Shown: positions 42,975 through 50,750 of the stretch, piece after piece
Layout: every line of letters begins with the position of its first letter
How positions within the stretch are numbered: position 1 is the first letter of the stretch
DNA from: Methylococcus geothermalis
GTDB lineage: Bacteria > Pseudomonadota > Gammaproteobacteria > Methylococcales > Methylococcaceae
Direction of reading: 5' to 3'
Length of the DNA stretch: 64,000 nt
NCBI RefSeq assembly: GCF_012769535.1
Contig: NZ_CP046565.1
Span: 3,253,501 to 3,317,500 of the forward strand
Program-made: the position numbers and the translations under genes
Notes under the pieces: model-generated
Told to the model about the DNA's origin: nothing
Databases searched by the model: none
Seen by the model: the letters and a program-made list of their open reading frames with translations, nothing else

Positions 42975-43082
42975 TGATAGACGTGATAGACCGGGCTGGA
43001 AGCCGCATTTCACCGTCGATCAAAAGTTTGTTTTTCGACTTTTGATAGACAGATGGAAACTCTTTTAAGACTTATGATAGAC
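42975..43082. other. res-like recombination site of the resolvase
   Basis: TGATAGAC occurs four times (42975, 42984, 43043, 43075). GTCGATCAAAAG (43015-43026) and CTTTTGATAGAC (43039-43050) form a 12-12-12 dyad with one mismatch, the size of a resolvase subsite. The region is AT-rich relative to its surroundings and ends 42 bases before the resolvase start. This arrangement matches res sites where the enzyme also represses its own gene. Confidence 0.6.
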
Positions 43083-43124
43083 TTATGATCGTGTTCCATT
43101 CGTCATTTTTGGGAGGTCGTCATC

Positions 43125-43700
43125 ATGAAGCACCAGGTGGTGGGTTACATCCGGGTCAGCTCGGTAGGACAGAACACGGACCGGCAATTGGCGGGCGTGG
43201 CGCTGGATCGGGTCTTCGAGGAGAAGGCGAGCGCGAAGACCGTCACGGCCCGGCCCGTGCTGGCGGAATGCCTGGCCTACGTGCGGGCCGGGGATACGCT
43301 GGTCTGCCATTCATTGGACCGGCTGGCGCGGAACACGGCGGAGCTGTTGGGCTTGGTCCGGGAGATCACGGGTAAGGGCGTGACGGTCCGGTTTCTGAAG
43401 GAGAACCTCACCTTTTCAGGGTCCGACGATGACCCGTTCAAGAATCTGATGCTGAGCATGCTAGCCGCGTTCGGCCAGTTCGAGCGGGAGCTGATCAACG
43501 AGCGGCGGCGCGAAGGCGTGGCGGCGGCACGGGCGCGGGGTCGGAAGTTCGGGGCGCCGGCCAAGCTGACCCCGGAGCTGTGCGCGAAGATCGACGCGCT
43601 TTTGGCGTCCGGGGCCAGTAAGAGGACGACGGCAAGGGCGGTCGGGATTGGGGAGGCTACTCTTTATAGGTATCTGCACGTCGCGGCCACAGCCGGATGA
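43125..43700 (+). CDS. Serine recombinase (resolvase/invertase family)
   Basis: 191 residues. The catalytic Ser is in GYIRVSSVGQNTDRQL; the Arg residues of the active site are in SLDRLARNTAELL. The E-helix (DPFKNLMLSMLAAFGQFERELINERRREG) and a C-terminal helix-turn-helix (SKRTTARAVGIGEATLYRYL) complete the fold. It probably resolves multimers of the excised, replicating element at the res-like site upstream, which would explain its presence beside replication genes. Confidence 0.92.
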   Translation: MKHQVVGYIRVSSVGQNTDRQLAGVALDRVFEEKASAKTVTARPVLAECLAYVRAGDTLVCHSLDRLARNTAELLGLVREITGKGVTVRFLKENLTFSGSDDDPFKNLMLSMLAAFGQFERELINERRREGVAAARARGRKFGAPAKLTPELCAKIDALLASGASKRTTARAVGIGEATLYRYLHVAATAG

Positions 43701-43707
43701 AATGAAA

Positions 43708-44934
43708 TCACGCCGCTCGCGGGGCGAGTACCGCGAGGCGGCCCGCGTCCTTTTTCAGCCCGTCCAGGTAATCTGCCCATGCCTGCATCATCTTCCGGCG
43801 TTCGGGCAGGTGCGCCGTGCGGTTATAGGCTCGCCCGTTGGGATCGCGCACGGCATGCGCTAACTGATGCTCGATGTAATCGGGCCGGAATCCAAGTACT
43901 TCATCCAGCACGGTACGCGCCAGCGCCCGGAAGCCGTGAACGGTCATTTCGTCCTTGCCGAACCCCATGCGCCGCAGTGCGGCCAGCAGGGCCACGTCAG
44001 ACATGGGCCGGGAACCGTTCGGTGTTCTCGCGGAAGGGAACACATAGCGCCCGCGTCCGGTCAGCGCATAAAGCGCACGCAGGATGTCCACGGCTTGGGT
44101 TGCCAGGGGAACGATGTGCGGCGTGCCGGTCTTGGTCACGGTGTAGCGCCATTCTGCCGCGTTCAGGTCGATATGTGCCCATTCCGCTTTCCGTAGCTCG
44201 CCAGGGCGCACAAACACCAGCGGGGCCAGCTTCAAGGCGCATTGCACAGTGAACGTTCCCTGGTAGGCGTCAATCGCTCGCAGCAATTCCGCCGCGCGTG
44301 ATGGTTCGGTCATGGCCGCGAAATTCCCGCCCTTCACCGGCGGAAGCGCCCCTTTCAGATCGCCGGAAGGATCACGGTCCGCCCTTCCGGTCGCCACGGC
44401 ATAGCGGAAAATCTGGCCGCAGTTCTGCAATGCCCGGTGCGCCGTTTCCACCGCGCCACGCGCTTCGATTCGCCGCAGCGCCGCCAACAATTCGGTGGCG
44501 TTGATTTCGGCGATTGGCCGCCCGCCCAGCCAGGGGAAAATATCCCGCTCCAGCCGGCGAATAATCCGGTCGCCGTGGCTCCCTGCCCAGGAAGGTGCTT
44601 GCTTGGCGTACCACTCCCGCGCCACCACTTCAAAGCTGTTCGCGGATCGGTCGGCTTGCGCCGCCTTCATCGCCTTGCGGCTCTCGCCGGGGTCGACGCC
44701 TTGGGCGATTTGCCTCCGGGCTTGGTCGCGCCGTTCGCGGGCATCCTTCAGGCTCACTTCAGGGTAAGTTCCCATAGAAAGAGTCTTGCGCTTGCCGTCA
44801 AACCGGTAATCCAGCCTCCACCACTTACCTCCAGAAGGCACGATGAGCAGGTACAGACCTTTTTCGTCGGATAGCCTGGAATTCTTGTCGCCTCTGGGTT
44901 TGGCGTTGCGGATTACGGCATCGGTCAGCGGCAT
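43708..44934 (-). CDS. P4-type tyrosine integrase
   Basis: 408 residues. The N-terminal arm-binding domain is typical (LTDAVIRNAKPRGDKNSRLS, LYLLIVPSGGKWWRLDYRF, KTLSMGTYPEVSLKDARERR). The catalytic residues are visible as Arg in FVRPGELRKAEW, His/Arg in VHGFRALARTVL, His in EHQLAHAV, and Tyr in GRAYNRTAHL. The gene starts about 165 bases from the tRNA-fMet and runs away from it, the standard layout. Its last residues (LAVLAPRAA) are encoded by a copy of the 27-bp palindromic repeat, so the C-terminus appears to have been replaced or extended by repeat DNA. Confidence 0.94.
   Translation of the reverse strand: MPLTDAVIRNAKPRGDKNSRLSDEKGLYLLIVPSGGKWWRLDYRFDGKRKTLSMGTYPEVSLKDARERRDQARRQIAQGVDPGESRKAMKAAQADRSANSFEVVAREWYAKQAPSWAGSHGDRIIRRLERDIFPWLGGRPIAEINATELLAALRRIEARGAVETAHRALQNCGQIFRYAVATGRADRDPSGDLKGALPPVKGGNFAAMTEPSRAAELLRAIDAYQGTFTVQCALKLAPLVFVRPGELRKAEWAHIDLNAAEWRYTVTKTGTPHIVPLATQAVDILRALYALTGRGRYVFPSARTPNGSRPMSDVALLAALRRMGFGKDEMTVHGFRALARTVLDEVLGFRPDYIEHQLAHAVRDPNGRAYNRTAHLPERRKMMQAWADYLDGLKKDAGRLAVLAPRAA
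43711..43737 (-). repeat. Palindromic repeat copy forming the integrase 3' end
   Basis: This inverted copy of the 27-bp repeat has one change (GCTCGC for ACTCGC). Its flank AAATGAAATCACGCC matches the flank of the copy at 42496 (GGCGTGATTTCATTT), showing that they descend from a longer shared block. It codes for the last residues of the integrase. Confidence 0.8.
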
Positions 44935-44983
44935 GGCAGTAACACCTATGGCTGTTGGTGTGGCTACTGTCGAAGTTACTGTC
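44934..44983. promoter_or_regulatory. Integrase arm-type binding sites, right end
   Basis: AAGTTACTGTC (44973-44983) repeats the left-end word exactly. Related words are GCTACTGTC just before it and GGTGTTACTGCC (minus strand, 44935-44946). They overlap the integrase start region, so the integrase may also repress its own gene. Confidence 0.5.
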
Positions 44984-45038
44984 TTTTGACGGTAGATGTT
45001 GCGGGACGGTATGCGACAACACTGGACGGAGTATAAAC

Positions 45039-45063
45039 GAAAAAGCCCGCGTGGCGCGGGCTT
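45039..45063 (-). terminator. Intrinsic terminator downstream of tRNA-fMet
   Basis: On the minus strand GCCCGCG and CGCGGGC (45045-45051 and 45055-45061) form a 7-bp stem with a 3-base loop followed by five T residues. It would end the tRNA transcript. It lies inside the proposed element boundary and so may have been brought in with it. Confidence 0.8.
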
Positions 45064-45097
45064 CGTGGGCTATATCGGTTGTTGCTGGATGGTTGAT

Positions 45098-45174
<77 letters not shown>

Positions 45175-45226
45175 ATTGAGAGCGGAAATTATAACCTCGA
45201 TTTCCAGATTTGCAAGCCCAAGCCTT

Positions 45227-46617
45227 GTCCAATGACACATGAGCCTGAAGGGAGGGCCGTGTTTCCAGTGTGAGGTGAGCCTGGAGGCGGCGAAGTTGGG
45301 ATCATGGAGAGGTGATCGTGACTTTGCAGACCGCAGGACTTCAAACCCTGGCGCAGGTACGCGCCTTCGTGGAGGGCAATGAGCCCGTTTCTTTCACTCT
45401 CACCGACCGCACCGTCGCCCATCTGTGGATGACGGACACGCTCAAGCGCTTTCGCTACATGCACTGCACACGGACCGATAAGGGCCTGCTGCGCCGCTAC
45501 CTGGCCAAGGTGACCGGGCTGTCCCGAGCCCAGCTGACCCGCGCCATCACTCTGTTCTGCCGCGCGGGTGTCATCGAGGATCGCCGCCGAGCTCCCGCCA
45601 AGCCCTTTGCGCGGCGCTACACGGCGGACGATATTCGCCTGCTGGCCGAGACGGATGCGCTGCATGGCACGCTCTCGGGCCCCGCGACACGCAAGCTGTG
45701 CGAGCGCATGCACCAGGTCTTCGGCGACGCCCGCTTCGAACGGTTGGCGCGAATCTCAAACGGCCACCTCTACAACCTGCGCCAGCACAAGACCTACCGG
45801 ACTCAGCGCGGCAGCTTCGACAAGACCCGCCCGGTTCATGTCCAGATCGGCGAACGGCGCAAGCCCACACCCCAAGGCAAGCCCGGCTATCTGCGCATCG
45901 ATTCGGTCCATCAGGGCGATCTGGACGGCATCAAGGGGCTGTATCTGATCCACGCGGTGGATGAAGTCACCCCGTTCCCGGCCGTCTTTGCCACGGCCAA
46001 GATCAGCGAGCACTTCCTGGTGCCGGTGCTCACCCAACTCCTCAACAGCTTCCCCTTCACCATCCAGGGGTTCCACACCGACAACGGCTCGGAGTACATC
46101 AACAAGAAAGTCGCCAAACTGCTCGAAAAGCTCCGTATCGAACAGACCAAGTCCCGCGCTCGAAAGACCAACGATAATGCCCTGGTCGAATCCAAAAACG
46201 GCTCCACCCTCCGCAAACACCTCGGCTACAGCCATATCCCCGGCCGCTTCGCCGAGGCGGTCAATCGCTTCACCAGCGGCATGCTCACCGAGTATCTCAA
46301 CTTCCACAGGCCCTGCCACTTCCCCACCGAATCGGTCGATGCCAAAGCTAAGCTTCGCAAACACTACCGCTACCAGGACATGATGACGCCCTACGAGAAA
46401 TGGAAATCCTTGCCCCAAGCCTCCGAATACCTCAAGCCCGGCATCACCTTCCAACCACCTGGATGCCATCGCCAACCAATACAGCGATAATGAAGCCGCC
46501 CAACGCTTGAATCAGGCTCGGGCTGAACTCTTTCAACTCATCAACCAATCCCAAACCAACGCCGCCTGAACCGCTGCTTCCTCAACCCTCCTTCAGGCTC
46601 ATCTCTGGATTGGAAAG
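45227..46617. mobile_element. Insertion sequence with rve-type transposase
   Basis: Terminal inverted repeats share ATGAGCCTGAAGG (45239-45251 and inverted at about 46590-46602) with a further partial match (TCCAAT) outside them. The left end is 52 bases from tRNA-fMet. No clear target duplication could be identified, so the exact ends are approximate. Confidence 0.65.
45312..46490 (+). CDS. DDE (rve) transposase, C-terminal frameshift
   Basis: 392 residues from GTG. An N-terminal helix-turn-helix (TDKGLLRRYLAKVTGLSRAQ) precedes the integrase core with D, D and E in LRIDSVHQGDLDG, GFHTDNGSEYINK and NDNALVESKNGS. It resembles IS481/ISNCY-type transposases. After GITFQ the frame turns into GCHRQPIQR. 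The expected tail LDAIANQYSDNEAAQRLNQA is in another frame and ends at 46569, so the gene is probably frameshifted at about 46455. Confidence 0.75.
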   Translation: MIVTLQTAGLQTLAQVRAFVEGNEPVSFTLTDRTVAHLWMTDTLKRFRYMHCTRTDKGLLRRYLAKVTGLSRAQLTRAITLFCRAGVIEDRRRAPAKPFARRYTADDIRLLAETDALHGTLSGPATRKLCERMHQVFGDARFERLARISNGHLYNLRQHKTYRTQRGSFDKTRPVHVQIGERRKPTPQGKPGYLRIDSVHQGDLDGIKGLYLIHAVDEVTPFPAVFATAKISEHFLVPVLTQLLNSFPFTIQGFHTDNGSEYINKKVAKLLEKLRIEQTKSRARKTNDNALVESKNGSTLRKHLGYSHIPGRFAEAVNRFTSGMLTEYLNFHRPCHFPTESVDAKAKLRKHYRYQDMMTPYEKWKSLPQASEYLKPGITFQPPGCHRQPIQR

Positions 46618-46656
46618 GACTCCCATAAACATCCCAACGTGAGAGATGGGCTAGGC

Positions 46657-46919
46657 AAGCATCCACGTTTTCATCTGCACTTTACGCCGACGTCAGCATC
46701 CTGGGTGAATCTGGTGGGGTGGAGCGTTTCTTCCGCGACCTCACCGAGGAACGCATCCGTCGTGGCGTCTTTCGTAGCGTTGAGGAACTGAAGACCGCCA
46801 TCATGGAGTACTTGGAGCACCACAATGCCAATCCAAAGCCGTACCATTGGACTGCTAAGCCCGACGCGATTTTGGCAAAAGTCGCCAAAGCTAAAGTGAC
46901 GTTGGGGACGTTACACTAG
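46657..46919 (+). pseudogene. IS630-family transposase C-terminal fragment
   Basis: Two frames give the pieces HPRFHLHFTPTSASWVNLV and VERFFRDLTEERIRRGVFRS followed by LEHHNANPKPYHWTAKPDAI. These are the end of an IS630 DDE transposase with the catalytic Glu region. A frameshift near 46715 separates them and the N-terminal two thirds are missing. Confidence 0.8.
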
Positions 46920-46946
46920 GAGTAACGATTTTATGCGGGTCGCGGG

Positions 46947-47075
46947 GTGGAGAGTTTTTTTTACTCGCTGAAGGTCGAGCAGATTCACGGAACCTGCTAC
47001 GCCACCGGGCAGGCGACGAAGGCCGATGTGGCCGGGTACCTCAAGTCTTACTACAACCGGAAACGGCGGCATTAG
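46947..47075 (+). pseudogene. IS3-family transposase C-terminal fragment
   Basis: The frame VESFFYSLKVEQIHGTCYAT continues to VAGYLKSYYNRKRRH and a TAG. This is the last part of an IS3 OrfB, starting at the catalytic Glu region. Nothing upstream belongs to it. The IS1380 element begins 32 bases later. Confidence 0.75.
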
Positions 47076-47107
47076 ACGCTCAACCCCCTGTCACCCTGTG
47101 ACTTTAA

Positions 47108-48667
47108 CCCAAATTGTCCATTAGCCATTTTGCAGCCCCGGGATGAAGGGGGGAGCGGAGGCATTGGCCCAGAGGCCGGCGAACCAGGCGCGTTTTTTAC
47201 GTGGCACGGACAGCATCAAACGATGCTGGCTGGTATCGTGATGCCACGCGCCACCGATGGCCAGCACCAGGCCATGCAGGGTGGACAGTGTGTGCTGAAT
47301 CCGGGAGCGCAAGACGGCCTGTCGAAACAGGCTCATCAGGTTGTAGGCGAGCATGGCAAAGCCCAGTGCGGCTTCCGTGGCCCAAAAGTCGCGCATGTTG
47401 AACGCATCCAGTCCGAAGTCGGTTTTCAGTTCCTTGATCCGGTTCTGTGCGGCTGCGCCGCATCCCTCGCTACGCTCGGGACCGCCACGGCGTGGCGTCC
47501 TGCGCCCTACGGGCTGGTCACAGTCAGCTCGTCCCCGATAGGTGCGCCAGACCTCCACCATCGGCAGATCAAGCGTGGTCACGAAGGCTCCATAGCGCCA
47601 GCCCTGAATGTCCGGATCGTCGGCGAACAACGACAGCGTCTTGCCCGGCGCCGTTTTGCGCTTGACCGATTGACGCACCACGATCAAGCGCCGTTCACTC
47701 TGCCAGCCTGCCGCGTGGTAGCGCAGTTCGGTCAGTTCCAGCCCCGTTTCCAGCGCCCACCAGCCGGTGGCCTGATAGATCGTCCGTTGCAGCGGCTGGG
47801 TCAGCCGGGCTGCGATGATGTAGGGAATCCGTTTGCCTTCCAGGGCCGACAGGATGGCCTCGTCGAAGAAGCCGCTATCGGCACGCAGCAGGCCAACGGC
47901 CTTGTCGCCCAGATGGTGCAGGGTCGATTCGAGAAATGGCAGGATGTTGTTGGCGCTGTGCGCATTGCCCGGCCGCAGCCAGAAGTTGGCCACCATGCGC
48001 GCTTCGGCAACAAAGGCCAGCAGCGGGTGATGGCTGGCCCGACCGTGCCGGTTGGGATTGTAGCCACGCGCCGCCCCTTCCTGCTCGCCGTTGCGGGTGA
48101 TGACCGTCGAATCCACGTCGAGCGTCACCTGCTTCAAGGCGCTGATCTTGCCAAAGAACCAGCGGTAGGCCTCGGCCTGCACCCGTTCGTTGGTGAGCAT
48201 GTCAAAGCGGCCAAACAGGCGCATGATGGCCTTGTGGCCAGCAGCACGTGCCCAGCCAAACAGCCGCACCAGCGTGCTGTCCATGCGCACCGTTTCGGCA
48301 TGCGCGAAGCGGCAGGCGCCGCACCAGATCGAGACGATGAACTGCTCGATCAGTTGCAGCGGCGCATAGCCCCGGTTCGACTTCGGCTCGGGCAATCCCC
48401 AGCGCGCCGCTGCTTCCCGAAATCCCATGCTGTCAAGCATCTGCTTGAACAGCGCCAAACCACCCCAGGCCGTCACCTCACGGTGGCTGAAACTGACCGA
48501 AAATCCCTCTCCCTGTAGCACAGAACCTGCCATGCGCACCCCCTATCCCAATGATCCACAAAAGATTTCTCTAATGACCGCCATTAGAAACCGTCTCGCC
48601 CAAACGCCGATACGCCCGCCAATAGCTTGCATCAAAATCAGGAAAAATGGCTAATGGATTATTTGGG
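47108..48667. mobile_element. IS1380-family insertion sequence with target duplication
   Basis: Inverted ends CCCAAATTGTCCATTAGCC (from 47108) and its complement ending at 48667 differ at two or three positions. The five bases TTTAA flank both ends (47103-47107 and 48668-48672), a target duplication of the expected length. The 1560-bp size suits the family. Confidence 0.9.
47121..48539 (-). CDS. IS1380-family transposase with a 25-residue in-frame insert
   Basis: 472 residues. DDE motif regions are TLDVDSTVITRNGEQEGAAR, LLRADSGFFDEAIL and the late NRIKELKTDFGLDAFNMRDF. Between YRGRADC and NRIKELK, which are normally almost adjacent, lies an extra Gly/Arg-rich stretch (DQPVGRRTPRRGGPERSEGC plus GAAAQ). 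The extra DNA (about 47446-47520) is palindrome-rich and keeps the frame. Whether the enzyme is still active is unknown. Confidence 0.88.
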   Translation of the reverse strand: MRMAGSVLQGEGFSVSFSHREVTAWGGLALFKQMLDSMGFREAAARWGLPEPKSNRGYAPLQLIEQFIVSIWCGACRFAHAETVRMDSTLVRLFGWARAAGHKAIMRLFGRFDMLTNERVQAEAYRWFFGKISALKQVTLDVDSTVITRNGEQEGAARGYNPNRHGRASHHPLLAFVAEARMVANFWLRPGNAHSANNILPFLESTLHHLGDKAVGLLRADSGFFDEAILSALEGKRIPYIIAARLTQPLQRTIYQATGWWALETGLELTELRYHAAGWQSERRLIVVRQSVKRKTAPGKTLSLFADDPDIQGWRYGAFVTTLDLPMVEVWRTYRGRADCDQPVGRRTPRRGGPERSEGCGAAAQNRIKELKTDFGLDAFNMRDFWATEAALGFAMLAYNLMSLFRQAVLRSRIQHTLSTLHGLVLAIGGAWHHDTSQHRLMLSVPRKKRAWFAGLWANASAPPFIPGLQNG

Positions 48668-48733
48668 TTTAAAGCTCGGATGGCCACTTCGCGGGGACGG
48701 GGTTCACAAAAAGGTTGCAAGATCACCCCACCA

Positions 48734-49501
48734 TCACGACCTGCTGAGCACTGTCACATATCCCAGCGTCACCGTGGACTCTTCGTCACCCTCGCCGCCT
48801 CCATGCTGCATCCTCCGAGACCAGAGGGCGATATAAAACAGCTGCGGGAGAATGATCGTCAAATAAACGACAGGATTGTAGGGATGTAACAATGGCAGAC
48901 GTAACCTTCCAGCGAGCCATTGCCAAAGCCGTACCCACGGAAACTGCATGAACAACAGTGCAAAAGCCCAGAATCCACCCTTAGGGGCGATGGATTCGAC
49001 ACGCAAGCCAACGCGCTGTCCCATGTAGCGAAGGGCGAATGGAGTATAGCGGAAGTAGTCATGAGGAATCTCGTGCAAGGGAACTAGCAAAGGCGTGGTC
49101 AGGAACAGCTTGCCGTTCTCCTTCAGGACCCGTCGGCATTCCTCGAGTGCTTGAACTGGCTCGGGGATATGTTCCAGAACCTCTGTCAACAGCACACAGT
49201 CGAAAAAGCCATCGCGGAAGGGGAGCTGCAGGATGGACGCGGTCACATCAACGGAGGTAATATCGTGGGGCGACCATGGAACATCCACGCTGTAAGTCGA
49301 TGAAAAGTAGTTTCTGTAAACTGGGAAATAGGGGAGGGATCCTGAGCCCACATCCAACAACCTTCCACTACCTTTTTTGAAGTTTTCGTGAAGAAACTGG
49401 ATCAACTTCCGCAATATAATCTCGTTGGTGAGAAGAGTGGCTGGCCTCTGCCCCTGATCTACGCTAAACTTCCCCCGTCTGAATACTACATAGCTACTCA
49501 T
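48734..49501 (-). CDS. SAM-dependent class I methyltransferase
   Basis: 255 residues. The SAM-binding motif GRLLDVGSGSLPYFPVY and later FFDCVLLTEVLEHIPEPVQA and LKENGKLFLTTPLLVPLHEI are typical of class I methyltransferases of the SAM-dependent type 11/UbiE group. A hydrophobic C-terminal stretch (YNPVVYLTIILPQLFYIAL) may attach it to the membrane. It overlaps the glycosyltransferase gene by eight bases and likely modifies a glycan or lipid carrier. Confidence 0.88.
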   Translation of the reverse strand: MSSYVVFRRGKFSVDQGQRPATLLTNEIILRKLIQFLHENFKKGSGRLLDVGSGSLPYFPVYRNYFSSTYSVDVPWSPHDITSVDVTASILQLPFRDGFFDCVLLTEVLEHIPEPVQALEECRRVLKENGKLFLTTPLLVPLHEIPHDYFRYTPFALRYMGQRVGLRVESIAPKGGFWAFALLFMQFPWVRLWQWLAGRLRLPLLHPYNPVVYLTIILPQLFYIALWSRRMQHGGGEGDEESTVTLGYVTVLSRS

Positions 49502-50750
49502 GGTGCGTCCCGATTCCACTGCAAGAAAATTCTTCCTTTTCGCCCACCGATGACTTCTGCGACGGCCGATTACGCCCCCATTCCAGCTCGTCCTTCGGTT
49601 TCAATGTCCTCATCAGATAGTCTTCGAAGGCCGCCACCATGGCATCGGCCCCAAAGACCTCCGCCCGATGCAGACCAGCCTGAATCAATGACTCTCGACG
49701 CTCGCGATCACCGAGAAGAACTAGACAGCGATCCGCCATCGCGCCCCAGTCACCGACAGGAACGAGAAAACCGCTTTCTCCGTCGACGATGATCTCCCCC
49801 GGCCCGGACGGGCAATCGGAAGCAACCACTGGAACTCCGAGCGCCATCGCCTCCACAATAACATTGCCGAAACCTTCGAAAAAGGATGACAGCACAAACA
49901 CATCAGCTTGAACTAGATAAGGAAAGGGATTCTCCTGAAAGCCGGTCAGGACGATATTACCTAGGATTCCCAAGTCCGAAGCCATTTTCGTTACTTCGTC
50001 ACGGAGCTCCCCATCTCCTACCAGAATAAGTTTGGCTGGCTTTACGGAAAGGATCACCTTGAAGGCTGCCAACAGCGTGCGGAAATCCTTCTGCATGCTG
50101 AACCGACAAGCAGAGACGATCCACGGAAGATCCTTGACGGCAGGGAGCAAAATATCCTCTCGTGCCATCCGTCGGCAGCGATCGATATCCACGCCGTTAT
50201 GAATGACTCGAAGCTTTTCTTCCAAAGCGCCGTGGTTTTTGATGAGATCATCCCTAACACCGCAAGATGGCGTGATGACACCGCTCGGACTCCGCAAGCA
50301 ACGGCGCACAATCCAGCGCTCCCGCAAAAACGGCGCGCGGTCCAAAGCGGCAAAATATGCGGATACATTCCCGAGTATCGTCCCGACGACCGGCACGCCG
50401 AGAAAGAAAATATCTTTCGCCATCGACGCAAATAGCGTTCCATTATGCATTAAGGCAAGGACAAGTTGGCTCTTTTCCCGCCGGGCGACGGTTCTCACGG
50501 CCCACGCATAGCGTACGATGTTGCGATATGTGAACTCGTAAGGACTCGAAGCACCAAACTCGTCGAAACAATGGATTGGTATAGATAAATTATCATAAAA
50601 GCCACTGATGGACGCATGTGTCAAGAGAGCGCGGTCGAACGCACGTAATCCTTTCAAGAGATTATAGGTACGGGTTTCAGCTCCACCGATCACATTTGCG
50701 GGTAGGACGACCAGTAACCTCGGTTTTTTCTCCGGAGTTTTAACCTTCAT
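49494..50750 (-). CDS. GT4-family glycosyltransferase
   Basis: 418 residues from ATG 50750, overlapping the preceding stop by three bases. GT-B features are PANVIGGAETRTYNLLKGL at the N-terminus, RVIHNGVDIDRC, LVGDGELRDEV, and the donor-binding SSFFEGFGNVIVEAMALGVPVV then DGESGFLVPVGD. It transfers an activated sugar onto a growing surface glycan. It is followed by the methyltransferase. Confidence 0.92.
   Translation of the reverse strand: MKVKTPEKKPRLLVVLPANVIGGAETRTYNLLKGLRAFDRALLTHASISGFYDNLSIPIHCFDEFGASSPYEFTYRNIVRYAWAVRTVARREKSQLVLALMHNGTLFASMAKDIFFLGVPVVGTILGNVSAYFAALDRAPFLRERWIVRRCLRSPSGVITPSCGVRDDLIKNHGALEEKLRVIHNGVDIDRCRRMAREDILLPAVKDLPWIVSACRFSMQKDFRTLLAAFKVILSVKPAKLILVGDGELRDEVTKMASDLGILGNIVLTGFQENPFPYLVQADVFVLSSFFEGFGNVIVEAMALGVPVVASDCPSGPGEIIVDGESGFLVPVGDWGAMADRCLVLLGDRERRESLIQAGLHRAEVFGADAMVAAFEDYLMRTLKPKDELEWGRNRPSQKSSVGEKEEFSCSGIGTHHE

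Noticed and set aside
42434-43045. A 203-codon frame encoding ADLQAVPGPEAV repeats.
   Set aside because: The 36-bp period keeps several frames on both strands open at once, there is no clear ribosome site, and the frame also runs through a palindromic repeat. It is treated as a minisatellite.
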